Origin: Achromobacter sp. Root83
GTDB lineage: Bacteria; Pseudomonadota; Gammaproteobacteria; Burkholderiales; Burkholderiaceae_B
Length of the DNA stretch: 64,000 bases
Reading direction: 5' to 3'
Assembly: GCF_001428845.1 (NCBI RefSeq)
Contig: NZ_LMIU01000023.1
Span: 186,001 to 250,000 of the forward strand
A program made the position numbers and the translations under genes. Below the pieces are notes generated by a model. That model was not told the DNA's origin. It was given only the letters and a program-made list of their open reading frames with translations, and did no database searches. Below, piece after piece: positions 44,467 through 56,045 of this stretch. The first letter of the stretch is position 1, and every line of letters begins with the position of its first letter.

Positions 44467-45288
44467 TCAGTCCAATCGTACTGCGATGCCCTGTTCGGCC
44501 ATGAAACGCTTGCACTCGCCGACGGTATGCTGGCCAAAATGGAAGATGCTGGCCGCCAGCACCGCGCTGGCGCGGCCGGTGGTGACGCCGTCGGCCAGAT
44601 GCTGCAGGTTGCCCACGCCGCCGGAGGCGATGACGGGCACCGGCACGGCGTCGGACACGCTGCGGGTCAGTTCCAGGTCGAAGCCGGACTTGGTGCCGTC
44701 GCGGTCCATGCTGGTCAGGAGGATCTCGCCCGCGCCATAGGCGGCCATGCGGCGCGCCCAGGCCACGGCGTCCAGCCCGGTGGCCTTGCGGCCGCCGTGG
44801 GTGAAGACTTCCCAGCGCGCGGGTTCGCCGGGTGCCGACACGCGGCGCGCGTCGATGGCCACCACCACGCATTGCGAGCCGTGGTAGTCGGACGCGGCGC
44901 GGACCAGGTCGGGGTTGGCGACCGCGGCGCTGTTGATGCTGATCTTGTCGGCGCCGGCGTTCAGCAAGCGCTGGATGTCGGACACCTGGCGCACGCCGCC
45001 GCCCACCGTCAGCGGGATGAAGACCTGCGACGCGACCTGCTCGATGATGGGCAGGATCAGGTCGCGGCCATCGCTGGTGGCGGTGATGTCCAGGAAGGTC
45101 AGTTCGTCGGCGCCCTGCTCGTTGTAGCGGCGGGCGATTTCGACGGGGTCGCCGGCATCGAGCAGGTTGACGAAGTTCACCCCCTTGACGACGCGGCCGG
45201 CCGTGACGTCAAGGCAGGGGATGATGCGGCGGGTCAGCGCGTTCTGCAAAGGTGCGCCGGCCCCGGGGGTGCTGCGGGAAGTGGTCAT
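44467..45288 (-). CDS. hisF: Imidazole glycerol phosphate synthase cyclase subunit
   Basis: HisF is the TIM-barrel half of IGP synthase and uses ammonia delivered by HisH. The 273-residue protein has the catalytic aspartate in [16 protein letters not shown] and the second in [13 protein letters not shown]. The ATG at 45288 overlaps the hisA stop (ATGA); the extra 15 residues before the barrel are not conserved in the family. Confidence 0.97.
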   Translation of the reverse strand: MTTSRSTPGAGAPLQNALTRRIIPCLDVTAGRVVKGVNFVNLLDAGDPVEIARRYNEQGADELTFLDITATSDGRDLILPIIEQVASQVFIPLTVGGGVRQVSDIQRLLNAGADKISINSAAVANPDLVRAASDYHGSQCVVVAIDARRVSAPGEPARWEVFTHGGRKATGLDAVAWARRMAAYGAGEILLTSMDRDGTKSGFDLELTRSVSDAVPVPVIASGGVGNLQHLADGVTTGRASAVLAASIFHFGQHTVGECKRFMAEQGIAVRLD

Positions 45289-46025
45289 TTTGCCAGTTCG
45301 TCGGCGCGGGCCTGCGCGGCCTGGAAGTCGAGCGTGCCTTCGTAGATGCTGCGGCCCAGGATGGCGCCTTCGACGCCCTCTTCCTCGACGGCGCACAGGG
45401 CTTCGATGTCCTGGATGCCGGCGATGCCGCCCGAGGCGTACACGGGGATGCGGACGTGCTGCGCCAGGCGGACCGTGGCGTCCACGTTGACGCCCGACAG
45501 CATGCCGTCGCGGCCGATGTCGGTGTAGATGATGGCTTCGCAGCCATAATCTTCGAACTTCTTGGCCAGATCCAGCACGTCGTGGCGGGTCAGCTTGCTC
45601 CAGCCGTCGGTGGCGATCTTGCCGTCGCGGGCGTCCAGGCCGACGATGATCTGGCCGGGGAAGGCGCCGCAGGCGTCTTGCAGGAAGCCCGGGTTCTTGA
45701 CCGCGGCGGTGCCGATGATCACGTACGAAATGCCGGCGTCGAGATAGCGTTCGATGGTGTCGAGGTCGCGGATGCCGCCACCGATCTGGACAGGGATGTC
45801 GTCGCCGACGGCTTCCAGGATCGCCTTGATGGGGGCTTCGTTCTTCGGTTTACCGGCAACGGCGCCGTTCAGGTCGACCAGATGCAGGCGGCGGGCGCCC
45901 TGGTCCAGCCAGCGGGTGGCCATGGCGGCGGGGTCTTCGGAGAACACCGTTGCATCGTCCAGGTCGCCCTGGCGCAGACGCACGCAGCGCCCGTCTTTGA
46001 GATCGATGGCGGGGATCAGCAGCAT
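45285..46025 (-). CDS. hisA: ProFAR isomerase
   Basis: HisA isomerises ProFAR to PRFAR (step 4). The 246-residue TIM barrel begins [20 protein letters not shown] with the catalytic aspartate, and the second aspartate is in [14 protein letters not shown]. The start at 46025 gives the standard N-terminus. Confidence 0.97.
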   Translation of the reverse strand: MLLIPAIDLKDGRCVRLRQGDLDDATVFSEDPAAMATRWLDQGARRLHLVDLNGAVAGKPKNEAPIKAILEAVGDDIPVQIGGGIRDLDTIERYLDAGISYVIIGTAAVKNPGFLQDACGAFPGQIIVGLDARDGKIATDGWSKLTRHDVLDLAKKFEDYGCEAIIYTDIGRDGMLSGVNVDATVRLAQHVRIPVYASGGIAGIQDIEALCAVEEEGVEGAILGRSIYEGTLDFQAAQARADELAK

Positions 46026-46079
46026 GGTTGGCAGCAAGAAAATAGAGAGGTTGAATGGGCTGGCGCGTGGGCTCTAGGC

Positions 46080-46778
46080 CTACGGCTGCCAGTCTACAAA
46101 ATTGCGATACAGGCGCAAACCGTGCTCGGCGCTTTTCTCGGGGTGAAACTGCACCGCGAAAATGTTAGCTGCCGCCACCGCGCAGGTAAAGGCGACGCCA
46201 TAATCGGTTTCACCAACAGTCAGGCCCGGATCAGCCGGATCGGCGTAGTAACTATGGACGAAATAGAAGTGCGAGTCGTCCGGAATGCCGTCCCAGATGG
46301 GATGAGAGCGCGTATGGCGGACTTTGTTCCATCCCATGTGCGGCACTTTGAGCCGTTCGGGGCGGGTGTCCACCTGGCCCGCGGCGCCCGTGTCGGCCAG
46401 GCAGGCTTCGTCGTCGGCGGGGATCAGTTCCGCGAAGCGCGGGCCGGAAAAGCGGCGCACGACGCCGGGAAACAGGCCCAGGCAGGACGTGCCGCCTTCT
46501 TCGCTTGCGTCGAACAGCATCTGTTCGCCCACGCAGACGCCCAGCAGGGGCTTCTCGCGCGCGGCGCGGACGACGGCTTCGCGCAGCCCGGATTCATTCA
46601 GGGTGCGCATGCAGTCCGCCATGGCGCCCTGGCCCGGGAACACCACGCGGTCGGCCGCGGCGATGTCTTGAGGCTGGTTGCAGATGCGGACGTCAGCATC
46701 GGGCGCGGCGAATTTCAGGGCGCGTGCGACCGAGTGGAAATTGCCCATTCCATAGTCGACGATGGCGATAGTGGTCAC
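46080..46778 (-). CDS. hisH: Imidazole glycerol phosphate synthase glutaminase subunit
   Basis: HisH is the class I glutamine amidotransferase partner of HisF. The 232-residue protein has the N-terminal [15 protein letters not shown], nucleophile cysteine in [10 protein letters not shown], and His/Glu of the triad in [12 protein letters not shown]. The nucleophile loop differs slightly from the common GICLGMQ. Start codon is GTG (46778). Confidence 0.96.
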   Translation of the reverse strand: MTTIAIVDYGMGNFHSVARALKFAAPDADVRICNQPQDIAAADRVVFPGQGAMADCMRTLNESGLREAVVRAAREKPLLGVCVGEQMLFDASEEGGTSCLGLFPGVVRRFSGPRFAELIPADDEACLADTGAAGQVDTRPERLKVPHMGWNKVRHTRSHPIWDGIPDDSHFYFVHSYYADPADPGLTVGETDYGVAFTCAVAAANIFAVQFHPEKSAEHGLRLYRNFVDWQP

Positions 46779-46817
46779 TTCTGTCTGCCTGGTGCGGTGC
46801 GGTGTTGAGCGCGTACG

Positions 46818-47405
46818 TTACAGCACGCCTTTGGTGGAGGGCACGACGTCGCCCATGCGGGGATCGACTTCCATGGCCATGCGCAGCGCGCGGCCACAGG
46901 CCTTGAAGACCGTTTCCGCCTGATGGTGGGCATTGAAGCCGCGCAGGTTGTCGATGTGCAGCGTGATGAGCGCGTGGTTGACCAGGCCCTGGAAGAACTC
47001 GCGGGTCAGGTCCACGTCGAAACCGCCGATGTGGGAGCGGGTGAACGGGATGTGGTATTCCAGCCCGGGACGGCCCGAGAAGTCCACCACCACGCGCGAC
47101 AACGCTTCATCCAGCGGCACGTAGGCGTGCCCGTAGCGGCGCAGGCCGGCCTTGGTGCCCACCGCTTTGGCGATGGCCATGCCCAGCGTGATGCCCACGT
47201 CTTCCACCGTGTGATGCGCATCGATGTGCAGGTCGCCTTCGGCCTTGATGTCCAGGTCGATCAGGCCGTGGCGCGCGATCTGGTCCAGCATGTGGTCCAG
47301 GAAGGGCACGCCGGTGTCGATGGTCTGCTTGCCGGTGCCGTCGATGTTGATGGCCACGCGGATGCGGGTTTCGTTGGTGTTGCGGGTGATTTCTGCGGTA
47401 CGCAT
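46818..47405 (-). CDS. hisB: Imidazoleglycerol-phosphate dehydratase
   Basis: A single-domain, 195-residue HisB that dehydrates IGP (step 6). Manganese-binding motifs HHTVED and the later AHHQAE are present, as are [13 protein letters not shown] and [13 protein letters not shown]. There is no fused histidinol phosphatase domain, as usual outside enterobacteria. Confidence 0.97.
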   Translation of the reverse strand: MRTAEITRNTNETRIRVAINIDGTGKQTIDTGVPFLDHMLDQIARHGLIDLDIKAEGDLHIDAHHTVEDVGITLGMAIAKAVGTKAGLRRYGHAYVPLDEALSRVVVDFSGRPGLEYHIPFTRSHIGGFDVDLTREFFQGLVNHALITLHIDNLRGFNAHHQAETVFKACGRALRMAMEVDPRMGDVVPSTKGVL

Positions 47406-47406
47406 G

Positions 47407-48573
47407 TTAAGCACTCAAGATCTCTTGCAGGGCGGATAGCAAGGCGGCGTTCTCGGCCGGGGCGCCCACCGAGATGCGCAGGCAGTTGGCCAGGAGCGGG
47501 TGGGCGTTGGAGAAGTTGCGAATCAATATTTTGCGCGTTTTCAGGGCAAGATGCACGGCGTTGCCGTCGAGCTTGCCGGAAAAGCGCGCGAGTATGAAGT
47601 TGGCGGCGGAAGGGAATACCCTGACGCCGGGCAGTGCGGCCAAGGCCGCGGCCAGCGGTTCACGGTCGGCGCGCAGCCGGGCGGCCTGCTCGTCCAGCAC
47701 GGGCTTGTGGCGCAGCACGGCCAGCAGCGTCGCCTGGGTCAGCACGCTCAGGTTGTAGGGCGGGCGGACCTTGTTCAGTTCGGCGATCCACTCGGGATGG
47801 CCGGCCAGGTAGCCGAAACGCAGGCCCGCAAGGCCGATCTTGGACACCGTGCGCATGACGACCACGTTGGGGGCGTCGAGCACGCGCGGCATCCAGGTGT
47901 AGTCGGCAAACGGCTGATAGGCCTCATCCACGACCACCAGCCCGGGGGCCGCGCGGACGATCGCGTCCACGTCCTCGACGGACCACAGCCCGCCGGTGGG
48001 GTTGTTCGGCGCCGCCAGGAACACCAGCTTGGGCTGATGTTCCTGAATAGCCGCCAGCATGGCCGGCAAATCCAACGTCAGGTCTTCGGTGAGCGGCACG
48101 CCGACGAAGCGGGCGTGGTTGAATCCGGCCGCCATGTCGAAGTAGACGAACGACGGCCACGGCGACAGCACCGCGTCGCCGGGGTGGCAGCAGGCCTGGA
48201 TCATGAGGTGGATGAGCTCGTCCGAACCATTGCCGAACAGCACGTCCGCCGCGTCGGGCACGCCGAAGGCCGCCTTGACGGCGGCTTGCAGCCCGGACAG
48301 GTCGGCGGACGGATAGCGGTTCAGCGCGGTGTCGCGGACGGCGCGCGCGATATCGTCCCGGACAGACTCTGGAAGCTCATAGGGGCATTCCATCGCGTCC
48401 AGCTTGATGCAGCCTTCGGCGTGGGCGACGGGATAGGCGGCCAGTTTGCGGATATCGGCCCGGACGGTGCCGGCGATGCGGCCGGCGACACTTGCCGTCG
48501 GAGCCGCGGTCACTGCACCGCCTTCGGGCTGCGCACTCCGGTATTCGCCTTTGGGGCGGCCCGGCAGGCTCAT
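47407..48573 (-). CDS. hisC: Histidinol-phosphate aminotransferase with an unusual N-terminal extension
   Basis: A fold-type I PLP enzyme (step 7). The Schiff-base lysine lies in [16 protein letters not shown], and NPTGGLW and VVDEAYQPF bind PLP. At 388 residues it is about 25-30 longer than typical HisC. The extra part is the N-terminus: [20 protein letters not shown] precedes the conserved region that starts near residue 38. The ATG overlaps the hisD stop (ATGA). The DNA coding for residues 3-22 resembles, in reverse orientation, the repeat at the dppB/dppC and murA/hisG junctions. A GTG at Val21 is an alternative start that would leave out this segment. Confidence 0.94.
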   Translation of the reverse strand: MSLPGRPKGEYRSAQPEGGAVTAAPTASVAGRIAGTVRADIRKLAAYPVAHAEGCIKLDAMECPYELPESVRDDIARAVRDTALNRYPSADLSGLQAAVKAAFGVPDAADVLFGNGSDELIHLMIQACCHPGDAVLSPWPSFVYFDMAAGFNHARFVGVPLTEDLTLDLPAMLAAIQEHQPKLVFLAAPNNPTGGLWSVEDVDAIVRAAPGLVVVDEAYQPFADYTWMPRVLDAPNVVVMRTVSKIGLAGLRFGYLAGHPEWIAELNKVRPPYNLSVLTQATLLAVLRHKPVLDEQAARLRADREPLAAALAALPGVRVFPSAANFILARFSGKLDGNAVHLALKTRKILIRNFSNAHPLLANCLRISVGAPAENAALLSALQEILSA

Positions 48574-49874
48574 GGTTTGTCGACCCGGTACTGGGCGCTT
48601 GCGGCGTGCGCCTGCAGGCCCTCGCCCAGCGCCAGTTCGGCGGCGATGCGGCCCAGCGTCTGGGCGCCCGCGTGCGAGACCTGGATCAGGCTGGAACGCT
48701 TCTGGAAGTCATAGACGCCCAGCGGCGACGAGAACCTGGCCGTGCGCGAGGTAGGCAGCACGTGGTTCGGTCCGGCGCAGTAGTCGCCCAGCGCTTCGGA
48801 GCTGAAGCGGCCCATGAAGATGGCGCCGGCGTGGCGGATCCGGGCGGTCCAGATCTCGGGCTGTTCGGTGGAGATCTCCAGGTGCTCCGGCGCGATGTCG
48901 TTGGCGATCTGGCAGGCTTCTTCCAGGCTCTGGACCTGGATCAGCGCGCCGCGGTTGGCCAGGCTGACGCGCAGGATGTCGGCGCGCGGCATCGTCGGCA
49001 AAAGACGGGCGATGGCGGCTTCGACTTCTTCAATGAAGGCGGCGTCCGGACAGAGCAGGATGGACTGGGCCAGTTCGTCGTGCTCGGCCTGCGAGAACAA
49101 ATCCATCGCGATCCAGTCGGCCGGCGTCTTGCCGTCGCAGATGACCAGGATTTCGCTGGGGCCGGCGATCATGTCGATGCCCACCACGCCGAATACGCGG
49201 CGCTTGGCGGCGGCGACATACGCGTTGCCCGGGCCGACGATCTTGTCCACGGCGGGCACGGTCTCGGTGCCATAGGCCAGCGCGCCCACGGCCTGCGCGC
49301 CGCCAATGGCGAACACGCGGTCCACGCCACCGATGGCCGCGGCGGCCAGCACGATGGGATTGCGCACGCCGTCGGGCGTGGGCGTGACCATGACCAGTTC
49401 CTGCACCCCCGCGACCTTGGCGGGGATGGCGTTCATCAGCACCGACGACGGGTAGGCGGCCTTGCCGCCGGGCACGTAGAGGCCCACGCGGTCCAGCGGG
49501 GTCACCTGCTGGCCCAGCAGGGTGCCGTCGGCTTCGGTGTAGGTCCAGGTCTCGGCCCGCTGGCGTTCATGGTAGGCGCGCACGCGGTCGGCGGCGGCTT
49601 CCAGCGCATTGCGCTGGGCGGCCGGTAGCGTGGCCAGGGCCGCGTGCCAATCCGCCTTGGGGATCTCCAGCGTATGGGCCGATGCCCCGGGCATGCGGTC
49701 GAAACGCTGCGTGTATTCCACCAGCGCGGCGTCGCCGCGGGTGCGCACGTCCGCCAGAATGCTGGCGGCGGCGCGGTCGATGGAATCGTCCTCGGCGGCC
49801 TCGAAGGCCAGCAGCTTGGACAAAGCGGATTTGAATCCGGGATCGCGGGAGTCGAGACGATTGATCAGGGCCAT
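48570..49874 (-). CDS. hisD: Histidinol dehydrogenase
   Basis: HisD performs the last two oxidations from histidinol to histidine with NAD and zinc. The 434-residue protein has [20 protein letters not shown], the signature [13 protein letters not shown] with [10 protein letters not shown], and catalytic EHLEI. The start MALINRLDS at 49874 is the best supported of two nearby ATGs. Confidence 0.97.
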   Translation of the reverse strand: MALINRLDSRDPGFKSALSKLLAFEAAEDDSIDRAAASILADVRTRGDAALVEYTQRFDRMPGASAHTLEIPKADWHAALATLPAAQRNALEAAADRVRAYHERQRAETWTYTEADGTLLGQQVTPLDRVGLYVPGGKAAYPSSVLMNAIPAKVAGVQELVMVTPTPDGVRNPIVLAAAAIGGVDRVFAIGGAQAVGALAYGTETVPAVDKIVGPGNAYVAAAKRRVFGVVGIDMIAGPSEILVICDGKTPADWIAMDLFSQAEHDELAQSILLCPDAAFIEEVEAAIARLLPTMPRADILRVSLANRGALIQVQSLEEACQIANDIAPEHLEISTEQPEIWTARIRHAGAIFMGRFSSEALGDYCAGPNHVLPTSRTARFSSPLGVYDFQKRSSLIQVSHAGAQTLGRIAAELALGEGLQAHAASAQYRVDKP

Positions 49875-49930
49875 GGCGTCATGGAGCAAAGCGGGATAGC
49901 GGCCGCCGCGACAAGCGCGGCGGGCGGGGG

Positions 49931-50601
49931 TCAGGCGTTGCGGGAGGCGGCTCTTTCGAACGCGTCCAGCAGCGGTTGCAGGCGGTCGCCGCGGGTTTTC
50001 AGCGCGGCCTGGTTGACGATCAGGCGCGACGAGATAGGCATCACGTCTTCCACGGCGACCAGGTCGTTGGCGCGCAGCGTGCCGCCGGTGGACACCAGGT
50101 CCACGATGCAGTCGGCCAGGCCGACCAGCGGCGCCAGCTCCATCGAACCATACAGCTTGATGATGTCCACGTACACACCCTTGGCGGCAAAGTGTTCACG
50201 GGCTGATTGCACGTACTTGGTGGCCACGCGCAGGCGCGCGCCCTGGTGGACGGCGGCGTCGTAGTCGAAGCCGTTGCGCACGGCGACGGCCAGGCGGCAC
50301 TTCGCGATGTTCAGGTCGATGGGCTGGTACAGGCCGCCGGGCTGTTCCTTGGCGTGCTCGATGAGCACGTCCTTGCCCGCGATGCCCAGGTCGGCCGCGC
50401 CGTACTGCACATAAGTGGGCACGTCGGAGGCGCGCACGATGATCAGGCGCAGGCCAGGATCGCTGGTGGGAAGAATCAGCTTGCGCGAGCTTTCCGGATT
50501 CTCGGGTACCTCGATGCCGGCTTCCGCCAGCAGCGGCATGGTTTCTTCGAAGATGCGGCCCTTGGACAGCGCCAGGGTCAGGGGGGTGACGGGGGCATTG
50601 T

Positions 50602-50605
<4 letters not shown>
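49931..50605 (-). CDS. hisG: ATP phosphoribosyltransferase, short (HisZ-dependent) form
   Basis: HisG starts histidine synthesis by joining ATP and PRPP. At 224 residues it is the short form, lacking the C-terminal regulatory domain; such enzymes need the HisRS-like partner HisZ, which is not in this window. The PRPP motif is in [14 protein letters not shown]. Its ATG overlaps the stop of the 27-codon repeat frame that separates it from murA. Confidence 0.96.
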
Positions 50606-52195
<1,590 letters not shown>

Positions 52196-52200
52196 GGACG

Positions 52201-53013
52201 TCAGTTCCTGAGTTTGTAGCCGCTGGCCAGAAGCCGCAGCGCATAAGTCGATAGTGCAAGGAACACCCCCGTCACCACGGCCAGGCTGCGCCAGGGGGAG
52301 ACGTCCGACACCGAGAAGAATCCGTAGCGGAATCCGTCGATGGTGTAGAAGATGGGGTTCCAGTGGGACACGCTTTGCCAGAATGGCGGCAGCGTATGGA
52401 TGGAATAGAACACGCCGGACAGGAATGTCGCCGGCATGATCAGGAAGTTCTGGAAGGCCGCGAGCTGGTCGAATTTTTCAGACCACAGGCCCGCGATCAC
52501 GCCCAGCACGGCCATGATGCCGCAGGCCAGTACGGCGAACACCAGGACCCACAGCGGATGAACCGGCGCCAGCGATACGAAGAACAGCGCCACCGCCCAC
52601 ACGCACAGGCCGACCGCCAGACCACGGGCGATAGCCGCCAGCACGTAGGCGCCGAAGATGTCCCGGTGCGACAGCGGCGGCAGCAGCATGAACACCAGAT
52701 TGCCCGTGATGCGGCTTTGGATGAGCGACGACGACGGATTGGCGAACGAGTTCTGCAGCATGCTCATCATCATGAGCCCTGGGATCAGGAACGACGTGTA
52801 GGGCACGCTGCCGTAGACCGTGACGCGCCCTTCCAGCACGTGCGCGAAGACCAGCAGGTAAAGCAGCGCCGTGATGACGGGGGCGGCGATGGTCTGGAAG
52901 CTGACCTTCCAGAAGCGCAGCAGCTCCTTGCGCAGCAGGGTCGGAAAGCCGGAACCGGCGTCCAGGCGGGGCTGCACCAGCGGCTGGCTGGAGGTCGCGG
53001 CGGACTGGGTCAT
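52201..53013 (-). CDS. ABC-2 type transporter permease
   Basis: A 270-residue, six-helix ABC-2 permease resembling YadH. Family stretches are FPTLLRKELLRFWKVSFQTI near the N-terminus and YTSFLIPGLMMMSMLQNSF. The ATG overlaps the stop of the ATPase gene (ATGA). It exports an unknown substrate, possibly an envelope component. Confidence 0.92.
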   Translation of the reverse strand: MTQSAATSSQPLVQPRLDAGSGFPTLLRKELLRFWKVSFQTIAAPVITALLYLLVFAHVLEGRVTVYGSVPYTSFLIPGLMMMSMLQNSFANPSSSLIQSRITGNLVFMLLPPLSHRDIFGAYVLAAIARGLAVGLCVWAVALFFVSLAPVHPLWVLVFAVLACGIMAVLGVIAGLWSEKFDQLAAFQNFLIMPATFLSGVFYSIHTLPPFWQSVSHWNPIFYTIDGFRYGFFSVSDVSPWRSLAVVTGVFLALSTYALRLLASGYKLRN

Positions 53014-53822
53014 GACGAGATCTCTTCGGGTTGCAGGGACGGCGTGGCGGGTTCGTCGTCCTGGTGCATGATGCGCACGAACGCGTCTTCGAGGTCCACG
53101 CCGCCCACGCGGGCCATGAGGGCCTGCGTGGTGTCCAGCGCCACGATACGCCCGCCCTTGAGCATGGCGATGCGGGCGCACAGCGCCTCGGCCTCTTCCA
53201 GGTAGTGGGTCGTGAGCATGATGGTGTGGCCGGCCTTGTTCAGGCGCGAGATGAACTCCCACAGGGTGCGGCGCAAGTCCACGTCCACGCCCGCGGTGGG
53301 CTCGTCCAGCACGATCACGGGCGGCCGGTGCACCAGCGCCTGCGCCACCAGCACGCGGCGCTTCATGCCGCCGGACAGCGCGCGCATATTGGTATCGGCC
53401 TTGTCGGCCAGGCCCAGGTTGAACAGGATTTCGTCGATCCAGTCGTCGTTCTTGCGCAGGCCAAAATAGCCGGACTGGATGCGCAGGGTCTCGCGCACGG
53501 TGAAGAACGGGTCGTAGACGAGCTCTTGCGGCACCACCCCCAAGGCGCGCCGCGCCGACTTGTAATCGGCGACGGCGTCGTAGCCACAGACGGTGGCGCG
53601 GCCCGAGGTGGCATGCGCCAGGCCGGCGAGGATCGAGATCAGCGTGGTCTTGCCCGCGCCGTTCGGCCCGAGCAGGCCGAAGAACTCGCCGTGCTCGACC
53701 TGCAGGCTGACATTGTCCAGCGCCTGGAAACCGGGGCGGGGCGCGCGGCCGAGCAGCTTCTGCCAGCCACGCTGGCGCGACGAGTAGATCTTGGAGACGT
53801 TTTCTAGACTGACGGCGGACAT
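53010..53822 (-). CDS. ABC transporter ATP-binding protein (YadG-like)
   Basis: A 270-residue ATPase with Walker A GPNGAGKTT, signature LSGGMKRR, Walker B VIVLDEPTAG and the D/H-loop TTHYLEEAE, typical of ABC-2 exporters. First gene of the run ATPase-permease-bolA-murA-his-tat, right after the mla terminator. Confidence 0.94.
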   Translation of the reverse strand: MSAVSLENVSKIYSSRQRGWQKLLGRAPRPGFQALDNVSLQVEHGEFFGLLGPNGAGKTTLISILAGLAHATSGRATVCGYDAVADYKSARRALGVVPQELVYDPFFTVRETLRIQSGYFGLRKNDDWIDEILFNLGLADKADTNMRALSGGMKRRVLVAQALVHRPPVIVLDEPTAGVDVDLRRTLWEFISRLNKAGHTIMLTTHYLEEAEALCARIAMLKGGRIVALDTTQALMARVGGVDLEDAFVRIMHQDDEPATPSLQPEEISS

Positions 53823-53858
53823 GACAGCGGGGGGTGGCCCGAAAAGAGCGAATTGACC

Positions 53859-53864
53859 ATTATA
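53859..53864 (-). promoter_or_regulatory. -10 element before the ABC-2 exporter genes
   Basis: TATAAT on the minus strand, 37 bp before the ATPase ATG; TTGCCG upstream has poor spacing (14 bp). It may start the long transcript through murA and his. Confidence 0.45.
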
Positions 53865-53933
53865 TAAGCCCGCCGAGGCGGCAAGCGCCTATGGCCCCAG
53901 CGGACGTGGGGGCGGAGCCAATGTTGCGTCCCC

Positions 53934-53973
53934 AAAATAATCGGCCCGGCGGACCCCGAAGGGTGCGCCGGGC
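53934..53973 (-). terminator. Terminator of the mla operon
   Basis: GCCCGGCGCACCC pairs with GGGTCCGCCGGGC around a TTCG loop with one mismatch, then ATTATTTT on the minus strand. It lies 22 bp past the mlaC stop. Confidence 0.85.
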
Positions 53974-53995
53974 GTATGCAGCCAGCCGCAGGGAT

Positions 53996-54625
53996 TTACT
54001 TGTTGCGCTGGTTCAGCGCCTGGATCAGGCCGTCGATACCGTTCTGGTTGATCTGCTGCGCAAACTGGTTGCGGTAGTTTTCGATCAGCCAGATGCCTTC
54101 GACGTTCATGTCGTAGATCTTCCAGCCCTGCGCCGTCTTTTCCAGACGGTAGTCCACGCCCACCGGTTGGCTGTTGGACTGGCTGATCAGCGTGCGGACG
54201 ACGACATCGTCGGCCTTCGCGTCGCCGCGGAACGGCAGCCCCGTGATACGGGTGCTGGGCGTGACGCGGGTCAACGCGCCGCTATAGGTGCGGACCAGGG
54301 TGCCGCGGAAGGCTTCGGCCAGCGCCGTCTTCTGCTGCTCGGTGGCCTGGCGCCAGTAGCGGCCGGCGGCCAGGCGCGTCGTCTTCTGGAAATTGACGAA
54401 GGGAAGGATGTGCTGGTCGACGACCTCGTTGATGCGGGCGGTATTGCCAGCCTTGACCGAACCGTCGGCCTTCAGGACATCGAGGGTTTCGTTGGCGGCG
54501 GCCAGCACGAAGGCGTCGGGCGGGCCGTTGGGGTCCGGCCGGGCTTGCGCGGCCGTGGCGGCCGCCATCCCGAGCAGGCCGGTGAAGACCAGCCGCTGCA
54601 ACAGAGAGGTAATAGAAAATCGCAT
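53996..54625 (-). CDS. mlaC: Phospholipid shuttle MlaC (Tol-Pal/toluene tolerance family)
   Basis: MlaC carries phospholipid across the periplasm between MlaA at the outer membrane and MlaFED at the inner membrane. The 209-residue protein has a Sec signal peptide (cleaved near TAAQARPD) and the Ttg2 core (ILPFVNFQKTTRLAAGRYW). AAGGAG before 54625 fixes the start. Last gene of the operon. Confidence 0.95.
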   Translation of the reverse strand: MRFSITSLLQRLVFTGLLGMAAATAAQARPDPNGPPDAFVLAAANETLDVLKADGSVKAGNTARINEVVDQHILPFVNFQKTTRLAAGRYWRQATEQQKTALAEAFRGTLVRTYSGALTRVTPSTRITGLPFRGDAKADDVVVRTLISQSNSQPVGVDYRLEKTAQGWKIYDMNVEGIWLIENYRNQFAQQINQNGIDGLIQALNQRNK

Positions 54626-54662
54626 CAAAACTCCTTCAGTACCGAAAGCGCAATCCCGCAGC

Positions 54663-55451
54663 TTACTTGGTGGCGGGTTGCGGCGCGGGAGCGGCGGGGG
54701 CGTCGCCCTCGTCGTCTTCATAGTTGGGCAGCGACGATTCGTCGTCCACGCGGTGGCCCAGCACCATCGCGGCGCGGCGCTGCAGGAAGGCGTCGCGGAT
54801 GAAGCTGTAGGGATCCAGCGCGACGCGGTCGATCGTGTCGGTGGTGTCCAGCAGGTTGGCGCGCGTATCCACGATGCGCAGGCCCCACAGCGAGTTACGC
54901 AGGCGGACGTTGTCGATCGCATCCACGCCCATGTAGCCGTAGGTCGTGCCGTAGAAGTCGCCCGCCAGGCCGATGCCGTCGCGCACGCTGGACGCGCCGA
55001 AGAACGGCAGCACCAGGTACGGGCCCTGGCTGAAGCCCCACACGCCGAGCGTGGTGCCGAAATCGTTCGGGATCTTGCGCGCGCCGTTGGCCGAAGCGAC
55101 GTCGAAGCAGCCGCCCACGCCCATCGTGGTGTTGAACAGGAAGCGGCCCAGGGTGTTCACGAAGTCGTGGCCGCGGCCCTGCAGGAAGCTGTTGGTGCCC
55201 GACCAGAGGTCGCCCACGTTGCTGAAAATATTGTGGATGCAGCTACGCACCGGTTGCGGCGTGACGAAAGTGTAGGCCTGCGCAACGGGCTTGAACACCG
55301 CGCGGTCGACCGTATCGTTGAACTGGTAGACGCCCCGGTTGAAGCCTTCCCAGGGGTCGCGCGGGTCCGGGTTCTGGGGCGCGGCGCAGCCGGCCATCAG
55401 CGCGCCCGCCGCGGCGACGGTGGCAATACGGGAAAGAGCTTTCGTGGTCAT
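54663..55451 (-). CDS. mlaA: Outer-membrane lipoprotein MlaA (VacJ)
   Basis: A 262-residue lipoprotein with lipobox LMAGC (Cys22) and the VacJ signature DPWEGFNRGVYQFNDTVDR. MlaA extracts misplaced phospholipid from the outer leaflet. The C-terminus is an acidic then Ala/Pro-rich tail. Inserted between mlaD and mlaC, unlike E. coli, where mlaA is elsewhere. Confidence 0.95.
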   Translation of the reverse strand: MTTKALSRIATVAAAGALMAGCAAPQNPDPRDPWEGFNRGVYQFNDTVDRAVFKPVAQAYTFVTPQPVRSCIHNIFSNVGDLWSGTNSFLQGRGHDFVNTLGRFLFNTTMGVGGCFDVASANGARKIPNDFGTTLGVWGFSQGPYLVLPFFGASSVRDGIGLAGDFYGTTYGYMGVDAIDNVRLRNSLWGLRIVDTRANLLDTTDTIDRVALDPYSFIRDAFLQRRAAMVLGHRVDDESSLPNYEDDEGDAPAAPAPQPATK

Positions 55452-55532
55452 GATCCGGGTATCCCTATCAACAATTCTTATGTTATTGCGGCCGTGAGAC
55501 GCAGCGTAATTACGGCCTTTTCCGCAGCGTCT

Positions 55533-56033
55533 TTAATCCGGCGCTTTCGCGGCGGGTTCCGGGGCGGCGTTCGTGCCCTGCTTTTCCGCCGACCCATACA
55601 GGAATTGGCTGATGAGCTGCTCGAGGACGACAGCGCTTTGTGTATAGCGGATTTTTCCGCCGTCGGTAAAGTTGTCTTCTTCGCTGCCGGCGGTCAGGCC
55701 AAGGTACTGTTCGCCCAGCAATCCCGAGGTCAGGATGGCGGCCGAGGAGTCCTTGGGAAACTGATAAGCCGTCTCCAGGTTGACCGAAACGATCGCCTGG
55801 TAGGTCTTGTCGTCGAAGGAGATGCCGGCGACCCGGCCCACCACCACGCCGGCGCTCTTGACCGGCGCGCGCACCTTGAGGCCGCCTACGTTATCGAAGT
55901 TGGCCGTCACCGTATAGGTCGGTGCGAAGGAAAAGGTGCTCAAGTTGCCGGCGCGCAACGCCAGGAATGCCAGCGCGACCGCGCCGAGCAATACAAACAG
56001 GCCTACCCAGAAGTCGGTTTTTTCGCGTGACAT
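55533..56033 (-). CDS. mlaD: MCE-domain protein MlaD
   Basis: A 166-residue inner-membrane-anchored MCE protein: helix WVGLFVLLGAVALAFLAL, then the MCE beta-barrel (YTVTANFDNVGGLKVRAPVKSAGV split around residue 50) and GLLGEQYLGL. Six copies form the periplasmic ring on MlaE. Confidence 0.95.
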   Translation of the reverse strand: MSREKTDFWVGLFVLLGAVALAFLALRAGNLSTFSFAPTYTVTANFDNVGGLKVRAPVKSAGVVVGRVAGISFDDKTYQAIVSVNLETAYQFPKDSSAAILTSGLLGEQYLGLTAGSEEDNFTDGGKIRYTQSAVVLEQLISQFLYGSAEKQGTNAAPEPAAKAPD

Positions 56034-56045
56034 GATCGATCCGTA

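Noticed and set aside
53823-53995. A hidden mlaB in the gap after mlaC
   Set aside because: The 173 bp hold a terminator and promoter-like sequence and cannot encode a STAS domain.
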